Source: Confluentibacter flavum
GTDB lineage: Bacteria; Bacteroidota; Bacteroidia; Flavobacteriales; Flavobacteriaceae
Length of the DNA stretch: 64,000 nt
NCBI RefSeq assembly: GCF_002843175.1
Contig: NZ_PJEO01000050.1
Coordinates: 124,001 to 188,000 of the forward strand
Direction: 5' to 3'
The notes below the pieces were generated by a model. That model ran no database searches. It was not told the DNA's origin and worked only from the letters and a program-made list of their open reading frames with translations. Shown here piece by piece: positions 62,608 to 64,000 of this stretch. How positions within the stretch are numbered: position 1 is the stretch's first letter; every line of letters starts with the position of its first letter. A program made the translations under genes and the position numbers.

Positions 62608-62632
62608 AAGTACCCTTGTTAAAATTACAAGT

Positions 62633-63730
62633 ATGAATAGCAAGACAATATATAATCCAGAGGTACCATACAACAGTTTACCGCCATTGCCGCCGCTCGC
62701 GGAAATAGAAAACAAGGTCATTCTAAAAAAGACCATTAGTGCCAGTAGAGCTTTGTCTGAGCTAAAAGGGGCTATAACCAACTTGCCAAATCCAACGTTA
62801 TTTATTGATACCATCAACTTGCAAGAAGCCCAAGCAAGTTCTGCTATTGAAAACATTATTACAACCCAAGACGAATTATTCAAAGCCTCAATAGCTGACA
62901 AAAAAAATGATAATCCAGCTACTAAAGAGGTCATGCATTATAAAGATGCTTTATGGTATGGCGTAGAACAAATTGAAAAGCGTCCCATTTTGAACACGAA
63001 TTTATTCATTGCTTTAGCACAGATTATTAAAGAAAATCAATCCAGTATTAGAAATGCACCAGGCACACAATTAAAAAACCCTGCAACAAACACAGTTGTT
63101 TATACACCACCCGAAGGAGAAAATGTGATAAGGGAGAAACTGAAAAATTTAGAAGACTTTATCCATGCTGAGGATAACATTGACCCTTTGGTAAAAATGG
63201 CAATCATTCATTATCAATTTGAAGCCATACACCCATTCTTTGATGGTAATGGACGTACTGGAAGAATCATTTTATTACTCTATCTCAAAATGACTCATTT
63301 ATTGGAATTACCAGCATTATTTTTAAGTAGTTATATTATTCAACATAAAGCCGAATATTATATCAATTTAAGAAAAGTAACCGAAGAAGACAATTGGCAA
63401 GATTGGATTATATTTATGTTAGATATGGTTGAGCAAACGGCATTAAAGGGAAGGGAACAGATTGCTAAAATAGAAGAGTTAATGAATCACATGGCTACAG
63501 AAATACAAAATAAACTGCCTAAAATATATTCCAAAGATTTAATGGAAGAATTATTTAGATTACCCTATACCAAAAGAAATCAATTAGAAAAGGCAGGATT
63601 AGGAAATCTAAAAACGGTAGGTAATTATCTTAAGGAACTAGAAAAAATGGGTTTCTTAAAAAGTGAACAAGTGGGGAAAGAAAAATTATACCTCAATTTC
63701 CGACTATTAGAAGTTTTAAAAGAGAAATAA
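62633..63730 (+). CDS. Fic-family protein (AMP transferase fold) with winged-helix tail
   Basis: A 365-residue protein. The Fic motif is complete: HPFFDGNGRTGR (about 197-208) with catalytic histidine and the GNGR phosphate loop. An N-terminal helix carries SSAIENI (about 71-77), which matches the inhibitory (S/T)xxxE(G/N) motif of class II Fic proteins, so activity is probably self-restrained. The last 70 residues (RLPYTKRNQLEKAGLGNLKTV..., KMGFLKSEQVG) form a winged helix, suggesting DNA binding and autoregulation. Fic enzymes attach AMP to protein side chains. Phased repeats and a hairpin lie just upstream. It is followed after 60 bases by a probable defence gene. Confidence 0.92.
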   Translation: MNSKTIYNPEVPYNSLPPLPPLAEIENKVILKKTISASRALSELKGAITNLPNPTLFIDTINLQEAQASSAIENIITTQDELFKASIADKKNDNPATKEVMHYKDALWYGVEQIEKRPILNTNLFIALAQIIKENQSSIRNAPGTQLKNPATNTVVYTPPEGENVIREKLKNLEDFIHAEDNIDPLVKMAIIHYQFEAIHPFFDGNGRTGRIILLLYLKMTHLLELPALFLSSYIIQHKAEYYINLRKVTEEDNWQDWIIFMLDMVEQTALKGREQIAKIEELMNHMATEIQNKLPKIYSKDLMEELFRLPYTKRNQLEKAGLGNLKTVGNYLKELEKMGFLKSEQVGKEKLYLNFRLLEVLKEK

Positions 63731-63790
63731 ACAATTATAAGAGTCCAAAAGCTCTTTACTGTTGGTTTAAAAGTTTAATAAAAAATAGAC

Positions 63791-64000
63791 ATGAATACAA
63801 TATCTCTTGAAAATATAAAAAGTTTAAAGGCTGAACAGCTTACTGAACTTTTGTTAAAATTACTTCATTTGGAGTATAAAAAATACAATTTCCAAAATTG
63901 TTATATTAATGTTCCACAAAATATTACTACTGCTGACGGTGGGGAAGACGGAAGGATTACAACTGATGATAATAAAGATTCAAAATGGGTGATAGATAAA
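63791..64000 (+). CDS. 5' end of a probable large nuclease-domain defence protein (truncated by window)
   Basis: Seventy codons from ATG 63791 to the window edge with no stop. The helical start (KSLKAEQLTELLLKLLHLEY) is followed by INVPQNITTADGGEDGRITT. The ADGGEDGRI segment is what I recall from the N-terminal restriction-endonuclease-like domain of large predicted defence ATPases, in which a tryptophan and later a QxK follow; W is present near the end (SKWVIDK). The rest lies outside the window, so this is tentative. Confidence 0.55.
   Translation, partial: MNTISLENIKSLKAEQLTELLLKLLHLEYKKYNFQNCYINVPQNITTADGGEDGRITTDDNKDSKWVIDK

Noticed and set aside
1-64000. tRNA or rRNA genes and riboswitches
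   Set aside because: I looked for cloverleaf-like G+C-rich segments and known aptamer cores in the gaps and saw none; a covariance-model scan was not possible.

Overview
The window looks like a piece of a chromosome from a marine member of the Flavobacteriaceae (phylum Bacteroidota). The support is an A+T-rich sequence, a SusC/SusD outer-membrane pair, many periplasmic lipoproteins and signal-peptide hydrolases, a probable type IX secretion C-terminal tail, candidate promoters of the TTG/TAnnTTTG kind typical of the phylum, and an absence of clear Shine-Dalgarno sites. This assignment is inferred from gene content; no rRNA or tRNA gene is present.

Layout. (1) 1-1095: the 3' end of an exported FG-GAP/VCBS repeat protein. 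(2) 1586-9041, minus strand: a seven-gene run transcribed from 9041 downward. It encodes an AgaS-like isomerase, a PfkB kinase, a class II tagatose/fructose-bisphosphate aldolase, an M20 amidohydrolase, an unusual NAD epimerase-fold protein, a DapA-like aldolase/lyase and a DMT permease. The first three make a classic galactosamine-6-phosphate to triose route; the last four are unexplained. (3) 9667-35135: a polysaccharide-utilisation locus with SusC/SusD, a five-bladed-propeller hydrolase, an SDR, a sodium symporter and mannonate dehydratase (uronate to KDG), a GH88 unsaturated glucuronyl hydrolase, esterases, an exo-lyase-like beta protein, a DUF5107-TPR protein, a CE2-like esterase, YceI and a formylglycine-enzyme-fold lipoprotein. 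(4) 35902-45626: DUF6786, L-fucose isomerase, FucP, a GH116-like enzyme, a shortened CobW/P47K GTPase and a GH172 (DUF2961) enzyme. (5) 45648-53002: an unknown lipoprotein, a GH109 alpha-N-acetylgalactosaminidase-like protein, NagB, a sodium symporter and NagA. (6) 53382-58077: a vanadium haloperoxidase-type enzyme, DUF4861, KduI and KduD. (7) 58080-64000: a mobile-element region with a GTG-started ORF fragment, palindromic repeats, SSB, a DUF6876 protein, small island proteins, a possible HEPN protein, an XRE regulator, a Fic protein and the start of a probable nuclease-type defence gene.

How it fits together. Regions 2-6 read as one catabolic super-cluster for a complex glycan or glycans containing uronic acid (GH88, KduI/KduD, UxuA), N-acetylated amino sugar (GH109, NagA/NagB, AgaS, KbaY), 6-deoxy sugar or D-arabinose (FucI, FucP, GH172) and O-acyl groups (three esterases). 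Not seen in the window: a sulfatase, a KDG kinase or aldolase, a fuculokinase or fuculose-phosphate aldolase, an amino-sugar kinase, and any dedicated local regulator such as a hybrid two-component system, LacI, GntR or sigma/anti-sigma pair. Several promoter regions share an A+T-rich motif with core AAAGGTTT, twice in helically phased tandem copies, which may be the operator of a distant shared regulator. The last 6 kb shows changes in base composition, repeats and gene types typical of integrative elements and ends in what may be a defence module.
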